From Poriferisodalis sp965204125 (GTDB lineage: Bacteria > Actinomycetota > Acidimicrobiia > Acidimicrobiales > Poriferisodalaceae), in the NCBI RefSeq assembly GCF_965204125.1, contig NZ_OZ241968.1:682001-746000 (forward strand): a stretch of DNA of 64,000 bases, given 5' to 3'. The stretch's first letter is position 1; the number at the start of each line of letters is the position of its first letter. Positions 53,126-62,940 of this stretch are shown here, piece by piece. A model generated the notes under the pieces. It was not told where the DNA came from. It made no database searches and saw only the letters and a list, made by a program, of their open reading frames with translations. Both the position numbers and the translations under genes were made by a program.

Positions 53126-54241
53126 TCATTGGTTCAGCGAATACTGGCTCATGAACGCCCAGCCGTCCGCGGTGGCGCTGATGCCGGCATCTGAGCCGCC
53201 ACCATTCTTGCTATTGCCCTTCTCCCACGATGAGCCGGGCCAGACGTGACCGAGGCCCTCGACCGCGTAGAAACGCAGTTCGACGCCGCCGTCACAATCG
53301 GTGTAGCTCGTGAGCGATGTCGTGGAGTCGAGCTCGCTCTCAGTCACGACCGCGCAGCCGAATGCAGCTGCGAACTCCGCGAGCTCGTCGGGGATGATCT
53401 CCGCGAAGAACGCTTCGAGCTCCCGGGCCTTCTCGCCTTCGATCTGCACACCCTGCAACAACACCGATTCTCGGCGGTCGTCGAAGGGCACAACTTCGTC
53501 GTCCGTGCCGTGAACGGCTGCCATCGCCACGGGGCGGGAGGGCTGGCACCCTGCGGGATGGCTGATGCCGCCGACAGAGAACGTCGCCGCAATCTGATCC
53601 GCCAATGTGCAGGCCAGATACGCACTGAAGTAGCCCCCGTTCGAGAAGCCGGTCGCATAGACGCGTGATTCGTCGATGCACGCTTGTTCGGAGACTCGAT
53701 CGATCAGATCCCCGACGAACTGCACATCGTCACGCGACGAGGTGTCGCTGTGGGCGAGCTCCCAACTCCGGACGCCTCCCCAGTCGTTGTCGCCCAGACC
53801 GGACGGGTGGACGACCACGAAGCCCTCGTCATCGGCCAGATCGACGTAACCGGTGTAGGCCGCCTGGCCGGGTCCGTCGCCGCCTAGGCCGTGAAAGTTC
53901 ACGACCAGCGGTGCGGGCGCCGATCCCCATGCCGACGCCGGCACATAGAGCAGGTACTCGTACTCGTTGCCTCCCGAGGCGAGACGGTGGCGACCGTGCG
54001 AACCGACGACATCGGCGTCCGGCAGACAGTCATCTGAGGCAGAGGCGCTCGTCGACGGTGCGGCCTCCTGCGATGTTTCAAGTGCTGGTGCTTCTGCGAC
54101 GGCTGCCGACGATGTGGGTCGCACCGTCGTGCCGGCTGCGCCGTCCCCTGACGTGCACGCCGCGGCAGCAAGCGCGCACAGCACCGCCACGCACACGACC
54201 CGCTGCGGACCGATGAGGGTGCGGTGCCACAGCAGGCGCAT
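53126..54241 (-). CDS. Secreted PHB-depolymerase-like esterase (lipoprotein)
   Basis: This 371-residue protein begins with a signal peptide ending in a lipobox-like Cys (VAVLCALAAAACTSGD), followed by a Ser/Ala/Thr-rich linker of about 40 residues. The rest is a polyhydroxybutyrate depolymerase/feruloyl-esterase-like hydrolase with VVNFHGLGGDGPGQ, nucleophile elbow GFSNGGYFS, and GHVWPG for the catalytic His. It is probably lipid-anchored outside the membrane. The ATG has TAACTT 6 nt upstream. Confidence 0.82.
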   Translation of the reverse strand: MRLLWHRTLIGPQRVVCVAVLCALAAAACTSGDGAAGTTVRPTSSAAVAEAPALETSQEAAPSTSASASDDCLPDADVVGSHGRHRLASGGNEYEYLLYVPASAWGSAPAPLVVNFHGLGGDGPGQAAYTGYVDLADDEGFVVVHPSGLGDNDWGGVRSWELAHSDTSSRDDVQFVGDLIDRVSEQACIDESRVYATGFSNGGYFSAYLACTLADQIAATFSVGGISHPAGCQPSRPVAMAAVHGTDDEVVPFDDRRESVLLQGVQIEGEKARELEAFFAEIIPDELAEFAAAFGCAVVTESELDSTTSLTSYTDCDGGVELRFYAVEGLGHVWPGSSWEKGNSKNGGGSDAGISATADGWAFMSQYSLNQ

Positions 54242-54247
54242 CGGGGA

Positions 54248-54253
54248 AAGTTA
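54248..54253 (-). promoter_or_regulatory. -10 element TAACTT, leaderless
   Basis: TAACTT lies 6 nt before the ATG of the esterase gene. The divergent MFS gene starts 31 nt away and has CAGGCT 7 nt before its GTG. Confidence 0.5.
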
Positions 54254-54271
54254 GCTGGCAGGCTGTCGGGC

Positions 54272-55756
54272 GTGAATGTGCCGGTGGCGACCGCTGAGCG
54301 CAGCCAGCGGTTCGTTCGGGGCTGGGTCGTGCTCGCCGGAGTCTTCGGCGTGATGATGATCACCTCGGGCATGGTGTTCTACGCCTTGGGCGCGTTCTTG
54401 GACGCCTTCGTCGACGAGCAGGGATTCAGCACCGGACTGGCGGGTGCGGGCGTCGGCATGTTCTTGCTGGCCTCGGGTCTGTGCGGCTACTACACGGGCA
54501 AGCTGGTGAATCGCTTCGATGCCCGGTGGGTGATCACGGCGGGCACCGCAGTCAGCACCGTCGGCATGGCACTGCTCTCTCAGGTGCGCAGCGGCTGGCA
54601 GATGTTCGTCGTGATGACGATCTTCGGCATCGGCTTCGGGCTCTGCGGTCTGGTGCCCACCACGACATTGGTGACGCGCTGGTTCGAGCGCCGACGTTCG
54701 GTGGCGATGGCGATCTCGTCAACCGGTCTGTCACTCGGCGGCATCGTCCTGCTGCCGCAGATGAGCGTTCGAATCGAAGCGGACACGTTGGTCTACTGGG
54801 CCCCCCGATTCGCCGTCGTGTACTGCGTGCTGTTGCTGATCTCCACGTGGTTCTTTCTTCGAGCATGGCCCCGAGATGTGGGGCTGCTGCCCGACGGCGT
54901 CAGACAGTCCAGCGAGTCGGGCGATGCTCCCGCCGGACCGCCGCCCGGAACGCCGTACCAGCAGGCGATCCGCACACGGTTCTTCATCTTCACCGCCATC
55001 GGATTCGTGCTGGTGATGAGCAGCCAGGTCGGGGCGATTCAGCACATGTACAAGTTCACTGGCGACCGGTTGGGGTCGGATACCGCCGCCGCAACCGCTG
55101 TCGCAGTGCTCGCGGGCACGAGCGTCGTGGCGCGGATCTGCGGCGGCATCGCGGCACTCAAGGTGTCGCTGCGCTGGCTCACGATGGTGCTGATGGTGGT
55201 GCAGGTGGTCGGGCTGTGCATGCTGGCTGTCGCCGGCAGCGGGCTCGCCATCCTGTTCGGCGTGCTGGTGCTGGGCAGCGCCATGGGCAATCTGCTGATG
55301 CTGCACCCGCTGATCCTGGCCGATGCCTTCGGCGTGCGGGACTACCCGCGCATCTATGGCTTTGGCTCACTGTTGATGGTGTCCGGCCTGGCCGGTGGGC
55401 CGTTCCTCACCGGGGTCCTCAACGATGCGTACAGCTACCGGTCCGCGTTCTTCGCTTTGGCAGCGATCGCCGTGGCCGGTCTGGTCGTCTACAGCTTCGC
55501 CGGCAACCCAGTCCGCGACTACCTCACAGCTCCGGCGCCGGAATCCGCGTGGGCGGCTCCAGTCCGGCCTCGATCCGCACGGCCGACGCCGACACCCGTG
55601 CTGACCGTCACGCGTGATCTCCCCGAGGTAGTGCGCCAGCCCGTGTTCGTCGGCAACGGCATCAATGGTGCTCTCGAAGACGCATACGAACTCGACGAGA
55701 TCGAGCGGATACGTCGCCGGGCTGCCCCCGCCGTCTGGGTCGTGGAATCGCTGTGA
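54272..55756 (+). CDS. MFS transporter
   Basis: This 494-residue transporter has about 12 membrane helices, a central loop with GDAPAGPPPGTPYQQAIR, and a cytoplasmic tail of about 75 residues. It resembles OxlT/monocarboxylate-type permeases of actinobacteria. The GTG at 54272 is chosen because the longer frame overlaps the divergent esterase and because CAGGCT lies 7 nt upstream. The substrate is unknown; a carboxylate is plausible. Confidence 0.82.
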   Translation: MNVPVATAERSQRFVRGWVVLAGVFGVMMITSGMVFYALGAFLDAFVDEQGFSTGLAGAGVGMFLLASGLCGYYTGKLVNRFDARWVITAGTAVSTVGMALLSQVRSGWQMFVVMTIFGIGFGLCGLVPTTTLVTRWFERRRSVAMAISSTGLSLGGIVLLPQMSVRIEADTLVYWAPRFAVVYCVLLLISTWFFLRAWPRDVGLLPDGVRQSSESGDAPAGPPPGTPYQQAIRTRFFIFTAIGFVLVMSSQVGAIQHMYKFTGDRLGSDTAAATAVAVLAGTSVVARICGGIAALKVSLRWLTMVLMVVQVVGLCMLAVAGSGLAILFGVLVLGSAMGNLLMLHPLILADAFGVRDYPRIYGFGSLLMVSGLAGGPFLTGVLNDAYSYRSAFFALAAIAVAGLVVYSFAGNPVRDYLTAPAPESAWAAPVRPRSARPTPTPVLTVTRDLPEVVRQPVFVGNGINGALEDAYELDEIERIRRRAAPAVWVVESL

Positions 55757-55821
55757 TCTGACAGGTCGACGACGCCGACTCGCGACCTCGACCCACCCGC
55801 CATGGCAGCAAAGATGTGGCT

Positions 55822-57321
55822 GTGAAGCTCGCAGTGCTCGGTGCGACGGGGTATGTCGGCGGCCGTCTCGTGCCGCATTTGATCTCGGGCGGCCACGACG
55901 TGGTGTGCATCTCACGCAATCCTCAGCGGCTGGCAAACCGTTCCTGGCGCAGAGACGTCGAGGTGCGCGCCGGCGACGTGGCAGACGCTGAGTCGCTGGA
56001 AGCAGCGCTGGCCGGATGCGACGCTGCGTTCTACCTCGTCCATGCCATGGGCATGACCGACGACTTCGCACACGCTGACCGAATCGGCGCCCAGAACATG
56101 GCGCACGCTGCCGAGACGGCCGGGCTGCAGCGGATCGTGTATCTCGGCGGGCTGGGCAGCGACGCGCCCTCGAAGCTGTCACCCCATCTGGAGAGCCGGC
56201 ACGAGGTCGGGCGACTGCTTGCCAGCGGGTCGGTGCCGGTCACGGAGCTTCGAGCAGCGGTCATCATCGGCTCGGGCAGTGCTTCCTTTGAAATGCTGCG
56301 ACATCTCGTCGAAGTGCTGCCGGCGATGACTTGTCCACGCTGGGTCACGGCCACTCGCTGCCAGCCCATCGCCATCGCCGATGTCCTGCACTACCTCGCC
56401 AATGCGGTGAGCATGCCCGCGGCGGCACACGAGATCGCCGAGATCGGCGGCCCCGATGTCGTGTCGTACCGCGACATGATGCGTGCCTACGCGCGCTGCG
56501 CAGGCTTGCGACGAAGGCTGATCCTGCCGGTGCCGGTGCTCACCCCCCGCCTGTCGTCGCACTGGGTGAAGCTGGTGACCCCGCTGCCCTACGACCTAGC
56601 GCGGCCGCTCGTGGACAGCCTCGTCAATGACGTCGTGGTCAGCGAGGCCCGCAGCATCGATCGCTGCTTGGGGCATCAACCGCTGTCCTTGGACGAAGCC
56701 CTTGAGCGAGCGTTGCAGCATGTTCAGGACTTGGACATCACGACCAGCTGGATGGACAGCGCTGCCGGTCGCACAGCAGCGTCGCCGATGCCCCAAGACC
56801 CCGATTGGGCCGGGGGGACTGTGCTGGCAGACGAGCGCGAGGTACTGGTGGACGCGTCTATCGAGGTTGTATTCGCGACAGTGTCCGGCATCGGCGGCCA
56901 GCGCGGTTGGTACGCGAGCCAATGGCTGTGGCAGCTGCGAGGTGCGCTCGACAAGCTGGTCGGCGGCGTGGGCATGCGGCGGGGTCGGCGGCACCCAGAT
57001 GAGCTGCACGTCGGCGACGCAGTCGACTTCTTCCGCGTCGAGGTCTGCGAGCCGCCCAAACTGCTGCGGCTCCGCGCAGAAATGCGAGTGCCGGGCGACG
57101 CATGGCTGGAATGGCAGCTCAGCGAGTCGGCCGAGGGAGTGCTGCTGCGTCAGCGGGCACGCTTCCATCCCAGGGGTGTGCTCGGCCGCCTCTACTGGTG
57201 GTCGCTCGTCCCGATCCACACGATGATCTTCCGTGAGCTGATCGTGCGGCTGGCATCTTCGGCCGAGGCCCAGGCGGCACGGCCAGAACTAGGCGAGACA
57301 AATGAGGGCCGAACAAATTAG
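55822..57321 (+). CDS. NAD(P)-binding SDR-like protein with C-terminal DUF2867
   Basis: Residues 1-300 of this 499-residue protein are an atypical extended SDR with VLGATGYVGGRLV and YLVHAMGMTDDFA. Residues about 330-490 match DUF2867 (WLWQLRGALDKLVGG, then VGDAVDFFRVEV). The GTG at 55822 is preferred: the hexamer AAAGAT lies 6 nt before it; a GTG at 55816 would add two residues. Its last 4 nt overlap the end of the convergent carboxylase gene. Confidence 0.83.
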   Translation: MKLAVLGATGYVGGRLVPHLISGGHDVVCISRNPQRLANRSWRRDVEVRAGDVADAESLEAALAGCDAAFYLVHAMGMTDDFAHADRIGAQNMAHAAETAGLQRIVYLGGLGSDAPSKLSPHLESRHEVGRLLASGSVPVTELRAAVIIGSGSASFEMLRHLVEVLPAMTCPRWVTATRCQPIAIADVLHYLANAVSMPAAAHEIAEIGGPDVVSYRDMMRAYARCAGLRRRLILPVPVLTPRLSSHWVKLVTPLPYDLARPLVDSLVNDVVVSEARSIDRCLGHQPLSLDEALERALQHVQDLDITTSWMDSAAGRTAASPMPQDPDWAGGTVLADEREVLVDASIEVVFATVSGIGGQRGWYASQWLWQLRGALDKLVGGVGMRRGRRHPDELHVGDAVDFFRVEVCEPPKLLRLRAEMRVPGDAWLEWQLSESAEGVLLRQRARFHPRGVLGRLYWWSLVPIHTMIFRELIVRLASSAEAQAARPELGETNEGRTN

Positions 57322-60300
57322 GGCCGGTATGCGATCGGGCGCGGTGCGAGCTGAGCCGGTCGGTTGACCACCCGGTAGGCGCCCTCGATCCATTCGCAGA
57401 TCAGCCGCCGGGTGTCACGGGGGTCGATCATCTCCTCGATCTGGAACCGGTTGAGCGGCCCGATGGGGCCACGCGCCGCCTCGATGCGAGCCTCGAGCTC
57501 GGCCCGCAGCGCCACCGGGTCCTCCGCCTCAGCCAGCTGCCGCTTGTAGGCGGCCTCGATGCCGCCCTCGGGCGGGATGCCGCCCACGTCGGCGGCCGGC
57601 CACACCACACGGGCGTTGTGCTGGCGCCGGGGCGTGGCGTAGTTGTTGCCGGCCACACCGAAGCTGCGCCGCATGAGCACGGTGAAGATCGGCACCGCGG
57701 CCTGCGCGAACGCCGTCATCCAGGTTGCGCCCTTGCGGATCGTGCCGGTGATCTCGTGCTCGACACCGACTGCGAAGCCGGGGTTGTCGCAGAGGTTCAG
57801 GATCGGCATGTGGAACAGATCGCACAGGTCGATGTGGCGGGTCAGCTTGTCGCAGCCGTCGGCGGTCAGCGCGCCGCCGTTGGGGTGACGGCTGTCCGAC
57901 GCCAGCACGCCGACCGGGTGGCCGTTCATGCGCGCGAACCCGACGACCTGATCGGTGCCCCACAGCGGACCGATCTCGAAGAATGAACCGCGGTCGCAGA
58001 CCAGCTCGATGCCGCGACGGATGTCGAACGTCGTGGTGCGCTTGCGAGGGATCAGCGTCAGCAGCTCTTCCTCACGCCGATCCGGCGGATCGTCAGGATC
58101 CGGCGGCAGCACTGGCGGCGTCTCGTACACCGACGACGGCAGGTACGACAGGAACTGTCGAACGAGCTCGGCCGCCTCTTCCTCGGTGTCGGCGAGGTTG
58201 TCCACCGAGCCGTTGGTGCAGTGGATGCGCCAGTCGCCGAGATCTTCCTTGGAGATGTCGTAGCCCATGGCGTGGCTTACGACCGGCGGCCCGGCAACGA
58301 ACAGCTGCGAGATGTCGCGCACCATCACGGCGAAGTGCCCCAGCACGGCCTTCGCCGCGCCGATGCCGACCACGCTGCCCAGCAGCATGTTGACCACCGG
58401 CACCGTCGCGAGCTGCTCCGCGTACTCGGTGCTGCCCAGGTGCGACGGCAGGAACGAACCACCCCCTCCGGAAACCCGCGGGCGGCCGGCCTTGATGGCC
58501 CCCGTGCTCTCCTTGGCGCTGCTCTCGCCTTCCTTGCGCTGCTCGGGCACCATCGAGGCAACGCTGCCGCCGCCTGATGAACCGTCGAGCAGCCGGATGG
58601 ACGGCACGCCCAGCTCGGTGGAGAGCAGGTCCAGGTAGAAGCTCTTGGCGCCGATGGCACCGTCGGCATGGCCGCCTCGCGACGTGAAATCGTCGGCGCA
58701 AACTACGACATCCCGGCTGTGGATCCGGCCGGTCCCGCCGACGTGATTGGCCGGCGTGAACGCTGCGATCTCGCCCTCGTCGTCGTAGGAAGCGAAACCA
58801 GCCAGGCTGCCGACCTCCCGGAAGCTGCCGTCGTCGAGCAGCAGACGGATGCGGTCGCGGCAGTGCAGCTTTCCCCGGTTGCGCTGGCGGACGACGCCGG
58901 GCTCGTCTGAGTCGGGACCCAGGCGTTCTTCGGCCAGCCGCTGCAGCGTCTGTACTTCGTCGAGCAATGGCTCCCAGCCGCTGAGAGCTGCGCCAGCGCT
59001 CGGAGCGCCCCCGGCATCTGCGCCAGACAGCACCACGGCCAGCACGTCGCCGGCCGCCAGTTGATCGCCTGGCTGCAGGTCGCGCAGCGCCGAAACCGCT
59101 CCCTCGCACGGTGCGGTGACCTCCGTCTCCATCTTCATGGCCGACAGCACTGCGAGCGCTTGCCCTGCCACCACGGCGTCGCCCGCGCTCACCCGAACTT
59201 CGACGACACTCGCAGGCAGCGGGCTGCGGATCGCAACCTCACCGTCGGCGAGTTCGCGGTCGGGCCATGTCGACGCCGGCGCGGAAACCGGTGGCGCCGC
59301 GGCAGGCTGCGCCGCCGAGGCGGGCTCCAGCATTGCTGCGCGCCGCGAGGCACTGCCGCTCATGTCGCCCGACATTCCGTTGATGCTCGTTGCGCCCGCT
59401 GCCCCATCGCTGGGCGGCGGCGCCATCTCCGCGAGCAGCGTGGTGCGCGCGTCACCGCTGCGCACGGCGGGGTGGCTGAGAATCTGGCGAAGCTGGTCGA
59501 TGTTGGTGGGCAGCTGACCGATGTGGAAGTCGGCCAATGCGGCGGCCGTGCGGGCTGTTGCGTCTTCGAGGGTGCGTCCGGTGCCGATGACCTTGGCGAG
59601 CAGCGGGTCGTAGTGCGGCGGCGGTGTGTAGCCGGCATATCCAGCGGCGTCGACCCTCACGCCCGCGCCTGACGGCTCGTGGTAGGCGGAGATCGCGCCA
59701 GTACCGGTCGCCACGACCCGTGCTTGCACCGCATATCCACGCGGAACGGCAGCCAGCCGACCTGCGGCAGCGACCACTGCTGCGACTTCGCTCCGATCTG
59801 CGTTGTCGGCGACGACGCCGATCTCTTCCAAGCGCGCACCTGCAGCGATCCTGAACTGCGCCTCGACCAGATCGACGCCGGTGACCTGCTCGGTGACCGT
59901 GTGCTCCACCTGGATGCGCGGGTTGCACTCGATGAAGAAGTGGTCGCCGGTCTCGGGCGACACCAAGAACTCCACCGTTGCCGCATTCGCCAGACCGGCC
60001 TGTGCAGCGAGCCGAACGGCATCAGCGTGCAGCCGGTCACGCAGCCTGGCATCAAGTCCCGGCGCAGGGGCGATCTCGATGACCTTCTGGTTGCGCTGCT
60101 GCACCGAGCAGTCTCGTTCCCACAGATGCGCCACGTTGCCGTGGACATCGGCCAGCACCTGCACCTCGATGTGGCGTGGTCGTTCCACGAGGCGCTCCAC
60201 AAACACAGCGTCGTCGCCGAAGGCCGCTGCGGCCTCACTGGAGCACCGTTCGAACGCTTCGGCGATGTCCTCGATGCGCTCCACAGCGCGCATGCCGCGG

Positions 60301-60797
60301 CCGCCGCCGCCGGCAGCGGCCTTCAGCATCACCGGGAGACCGATCTCCGCGGCAGCGTCAGCGGCCGCGGCCGCATCGGCGACGGCACCCGGCGATCCTC
60401 CGGCGACAGGAACATCGATCGAAGCAGCCAATGCGCGGGCACGGACCTTGTCGCCGAACAGCTCAAGCGTGTCCGCGATGGGGCCCACGAATGTCAGTCC
60501 CGCTTCGGCGCAACCGGCGGCAAAGGCTGCATTCTCCGCGAGGAAGCCGTAGCCCGGGTGGACACAGTCGCAGCCGTGCTCGGCTGCGATTCGCAGCAGG
60601 GCGTCGATGTCGAGGTACGCGGCCAGCGGATCGCGGCCCGGAAGCGGCGCGACCCGGTCGGCGGCCGCCAGGTGCAGCGAGCGCTCATCGACCGGCGCGT
60701 GCACCGCCACCGTCTCAATTCCCAGAGCACGTGCTGCTTTGGCGATCCGGATGGCGATCTCGCCACGATTGGCGATCAGGACACGGGTGAAGTTCAC
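57318..60797 (-). CDS. Single-chain acyl-CoA carboxylase (BC-BCCP-CT)
   Basis: This 1159-residue protein joins biotin carboxylase (about 1-450; IANRGEIAIRIAKAARALG, ATP-grasp loop GGGGRGMRA), a biotin carrier domain with the biotinylated K555 in SAMKMETEV, and both halves of a carboxyltransferase (about 620-1150; FTSRGGHADGAIGAKSFY). Single-chain, multidomain carboxylases of this layout are known as long-chain acyl-CoA carboxylases in mycobacteria. It carboxylates an acyl-CoA, with chain length unproven. The start is a GTG after GGGAGG. Confidence 0.9.
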   Translation of the reverse strand: MNFTRVLIANRGEIAIRIAKAARALGIETVAVHAPVDERSLHLAAADRVAPLPGRDPLAAYLDIDALLRIAAEHGCDCVHPGYGFLAENAAFAAGCAEAGLTFVGPIADTLELFGDKVRARALAASIDVPVAGGSPGAVADAAAAADAAAEIGLPVMLKAAAGGGGRGMRAVERIEDIAEAFERCSSEAAAAFGDDAVFVERLVERPRHIEVQVLADVHGNVAHLWERDCSVQQRNQKVIEIAPAPGLDARLRDRLHADAVRLAAQAGLANAATVEFLVSPETGDHFFIECNPRIQVEHTVTEQVTGVDLVEAQFRIAAGARLEEIGVVADNADRSEVAAVVAAAGRLAAVPRGYAVQARVVATGTGAISAYHEPSGAGVRVDAAGYAGYTPPPHYDPLLAKVIGTGRTLEDATARTAAALADFHIGQLPTNIDQLRQILSHPAVRSGDARTTLLAEMAPPPSDGAAGATSINGMSGDMSGSASRRAAMLEPASAAQPAAAPPVSAPASTWPDRELADGEVAIRSPLPASVVEVRVSAGDAVVAGQALAVLSAMKMETEVTAPCEGAVSALRDLQPGDQLAAGDVLAVVLSGADAGGAPSAGAALSGWEPLLDEVQTLQRLAEERLGPDSDEPGVVRQRNRGKLHCRDRIRLLLDDGSFREVGSLAGFASYDDEGEIAAFTPANHVGGTGRIHSRDVVVCADDFTSRGGHADGAIGAKSFYLDLLSTELGVPSIRLLDGSSGGGSVASMVPEQRKEGESSAKESTGAIKAGRPRVSGGGGSFLPSHLGSTEYAEQLATVPVVNMLLGSVVGIGAAKAVLGHFAVMVRDISQLFVAGPPVVSHAMGYDISKEDLGDWRIHCTNGSVDNLADTEEEAAELVRQFLSYLPSSVYETPPVLPPDPDDPPDRREEELLTLIPRKRTTTFDIRRGIELVCDRGSFFEIGPLWGTDQVVGFARMNGHPVGVLASDSRHPNGGALTADGCDKLTRHIDLCDLFHMPILNLCDNPGFAVGVEHEITGTIRKGATWMTAFAQAAVPIFTVLMRRSFGVAGNNYATPRRQHNARVVWPAADVGGIPPEGGIEAAYKRQLAEAEDPVALRAELEARIEAARGPIGPLNRFQIEEMIDPRDTRRLICEWIEGAYRVVNRPAQLAPRPIAYRP

Positions 60798-60898
60798 GAT
60801 CCTCCCTCGGCATTGCCGCGACGCGGCCAGATACCGGCGATTCTGGCGCGAAAGCCACGCCCGGCGCGGAGTTGGCCGACCGATGCGAGACTGGCGAG

Positions 60899-61573
60899 AT
60901 GGAGATTTACGACGTCATGCGCACCACCTTCGCCGCTCGGGACTTCACCGACGACGAAGTCACCGACGAAGTGCTGTACCGCATCTTCGACAATGCCCGA
61001 TTCGCCGCCAGCGGCGGCAACCGCCAGGGCCACAAGGTCATCGTGGTGCGCGATCCCGCCCGAAAGAAGCGCCTCGGCGAGCTGTGCATCCCGGCGATGC
61101 GCGTCGCCGCGGCGCAGGTCGCTGCCGGCGAGGTGTACTGGCAGAGCTACAGCCCGTCATCGGTGAACATCGAAGAGGCCATGGCCGACGAATCGCTGAA
61201 GTTCCCGCTTCCGATGTTCGAGCACATGGACGAAGTGCCCGTCGTGCTGGTGATCACCGTCGATCTGCGCAACGTGGCCTCGATCGACAAGGAACAGGAC
61301 CGCATCGGTGTAGTCAGCGGCGCATCGGTGTACCCGTTCGCGTGGAACATCCTGCTGGGTGCCCGCAATGAGGGCCTGGGCGGGGCAATGACCACGCTGC
61401 TCTCGGCAAGCGAACCCGCAGCCAAGGAACTGCTCGGACTGGAGGACTGGGAAGCGGTGTGCGCCCTGCTGCCGATCGGCAAGCCGACCAAGCAGCTCAC
61501 CAAGCTGAGCCGGAAGCCGGTAGAGGAGATCGCCGTGCGGGAGCGGGGCGACGGGGAACCCTTCACGATCTAG
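60899..61573 (+). CDS. Nitroreductase family protein
   Basis: This 224-residue FMN-dependent nitroreductase-fold protein has MRTTFAARDFTDDEVTDEVL, the FMN-binding FAASGGNRQGHKVIVV, and GGAMTTLLSA near the C-terminus. It may reduce nitro compounds, quinones or act as a dehydrogenase. The ATG at 60899 has the A2/T6 hexamer GAGACT 6 nt upstream. It is divergent from the carboxylase and followed by the acyl-CoA dehydrogenase gene. Confidence 0.86.
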   Translation: MEIYDVMRTTFAARDFTDDEVTDEVLYRIFDNARFAASGGNRQGHKVIVVRDPARKKRLGELCIPAMRVAAAQVAAGEVYWQSYSPSSVNIEEAMADESLKFPLPMFEHMDEVPVVLVITVDLRNVASIDKEQDRIGVVSGASVYPFAWNILLGARNEGLGGAMTTLLSASEPAAKELLGLEDWEAVCALLPIGKPTKQLTKLSRKPVEEIAVRERGDGEPFTI

Positions 61574-61618
61574 CTCGCACCGGCCAGCTCGCAGCGGTGC
61601 ATCACAGGAGGACGCCCG

Positions 61619-62869
61619 ATGGCCATCGACTTCAGCCTGAGCCCCGAACTCGAGGAGCTCCGCAAGCGCATCGCCGCGTTCATCGACGTCGAGGTACGTC
61701 CGGTGGAAGGGCGCATCGATGGCGAACGGCTCGAAGAGACCGACCGCGACGCGTACGTGACGGCGCTGCTGGGCATGCGCAAGCGGGCACGCGACGAGCA
61801 CCTCTGGCTGCCGCACATGCCTGCCGAATGGGGCGGCATGGGCTTGGGCCACGTCGAAATGGCCATGGTGCAGGCCGAGGCCGCCAAGACCCGGTTCGGC
61901 CCGTGGGTGCTCAACTGCCAAGCGCCCAACGAGGGCAACATGCACACGCTGCTGCACTGGGGCACCGACGAGCAGAAGCAGCGCTACCTGGCGCCGCTGT
62001 GCGAGGGCCGCGCCGAGTCGTGCTTCGCCATGACCGAGCCCGAGGTGGCCGGCTCGGATCCCACGCTCATCCAGACCCGCGGCTACCCAGACGGCGACGA
62101 GTGGGTGCTGAACGGGCACAAGTGGTTCATCTCGAACGCGCACCGGTCCAAGTTCGCCATCCTCATCGCCCGCACCGAGGACAATCCCGACATCCCCCAG
62201 GCCGGCAACTCAGCGTTCATTGTCGACCTGCCAGCCGACGGCTGGACGGAGGTGCGCCAGATCGAGACCATGCACGGCTCGACGGGCCACAGCGAGATCC
62301 TCATCGAGGACCTGCGAGTCGGCGCCGGCCAGATGCTGGGCGGTCGAGGACAGGGACACCTGCTCGGCCAGTACCGGCTGGGGCCGGCGCGCCTGGCGCA
62401 CTGCATGCGCTGGATCGCCCAGGCTCAGACGGCGCTCGACATGATGGTCGATCGGTCGCTCAACCGGTTCGCCCACGGTTCGCTGCTCGCCGAGAAGCAG
62501 GGCATCCAGTGGATGATCGCCGACAGCACCATGGAGCTGTACCAGGCGAAGCTGATGGTGCTGCACGCGGCCTACAAGGTCGACCGGGCGCAAGCCGGCA
62601 CAGGCGAAGACTTCAAGGCCGAAGTGTCGATGGCGAAGCACTTCGTGGCGAACATGCTCGGGCGGGTCATCGACCGGTCGATCCAGGTGCACGGAGCGCT
62701 GGGCTATTCCACCGACACCCCGCTGGCGCACATGTACCAGCACGCCCGCTGGGCCCGTTTCGCCGACGGCGCCGATGAGGTGCACCAGATGCGCATCGCG
62801 CAGCGCACCATCGCCGCCTACACCGACACCGGCAGCACCGGGGCCGCCACCGGCAACCTGCCGGTGTGA
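61619..62869 (+). CDS. Acyl-CoA dehydrogenase
   Basis: This 416-residue protein has the acyl-CoA dehydrogenase fold: MTEPEVAGSDP, WFISNAHRSKFAILI, and a C-terminal helical bundle with GRVIDRSIQVHGALGYSTDT. It would desaturate an acyl-CoA and transfer electrons to ETF. The ATG follows a perfect AGGAGG site. It lies 45 nt after the nitroreductase, probably on the same transcript. Confidence 0.9.
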   Translation: MAIDFSLSPELEELRKRIAAFIDVEVRPVEGRIDGERLEETDRDAYVTALLGMRKRARDEHLWLPHMPAEWGGMGLGHVEMAMVQAEAAKTRFGPWVLNCQAPNEGNMHTLLHWGTDEQKQRYLAPLCEGRAESCFAMTEPEVAGSDPTLIQTRGYPDGDEWVLNGHKWFISNAHRSKFAILIARTEDNPDIPQAGNSAFIVDLPADGWTEVRQIETMHGSTGHSEILIEDLRVGAGQMLGGRGQGHLLGQYRLGPARLAHCMRWIAQAQTALDMMVDRSLNRFAHGSLLAEKQGIQWMIADSTMELYQAKLMVLHAAYKVDRAQAGTGEDFKAEVSMAKHFVANMLGRVIDRSIQVHGALGYSTDTPLAHMYQHARWARFADGADEVHQMRIAQRTIAAYTDTGSTGAATGNLPV

Positions 62870-62940
62870 GCGTGCCCGACGAGCGAACTGCCATATGAGC
62901 GGCCAGCGAGACACCTCGTGAGCCGCGCCCAGCGGGTCCG

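Noticed and set aside
57318..57321. Overlapping convergent stop codons (TTAG/CTAA)
   Set aside because: The 4-nt overlap of the stop codons is an economical arrangement in compact genomes and needs no special function.
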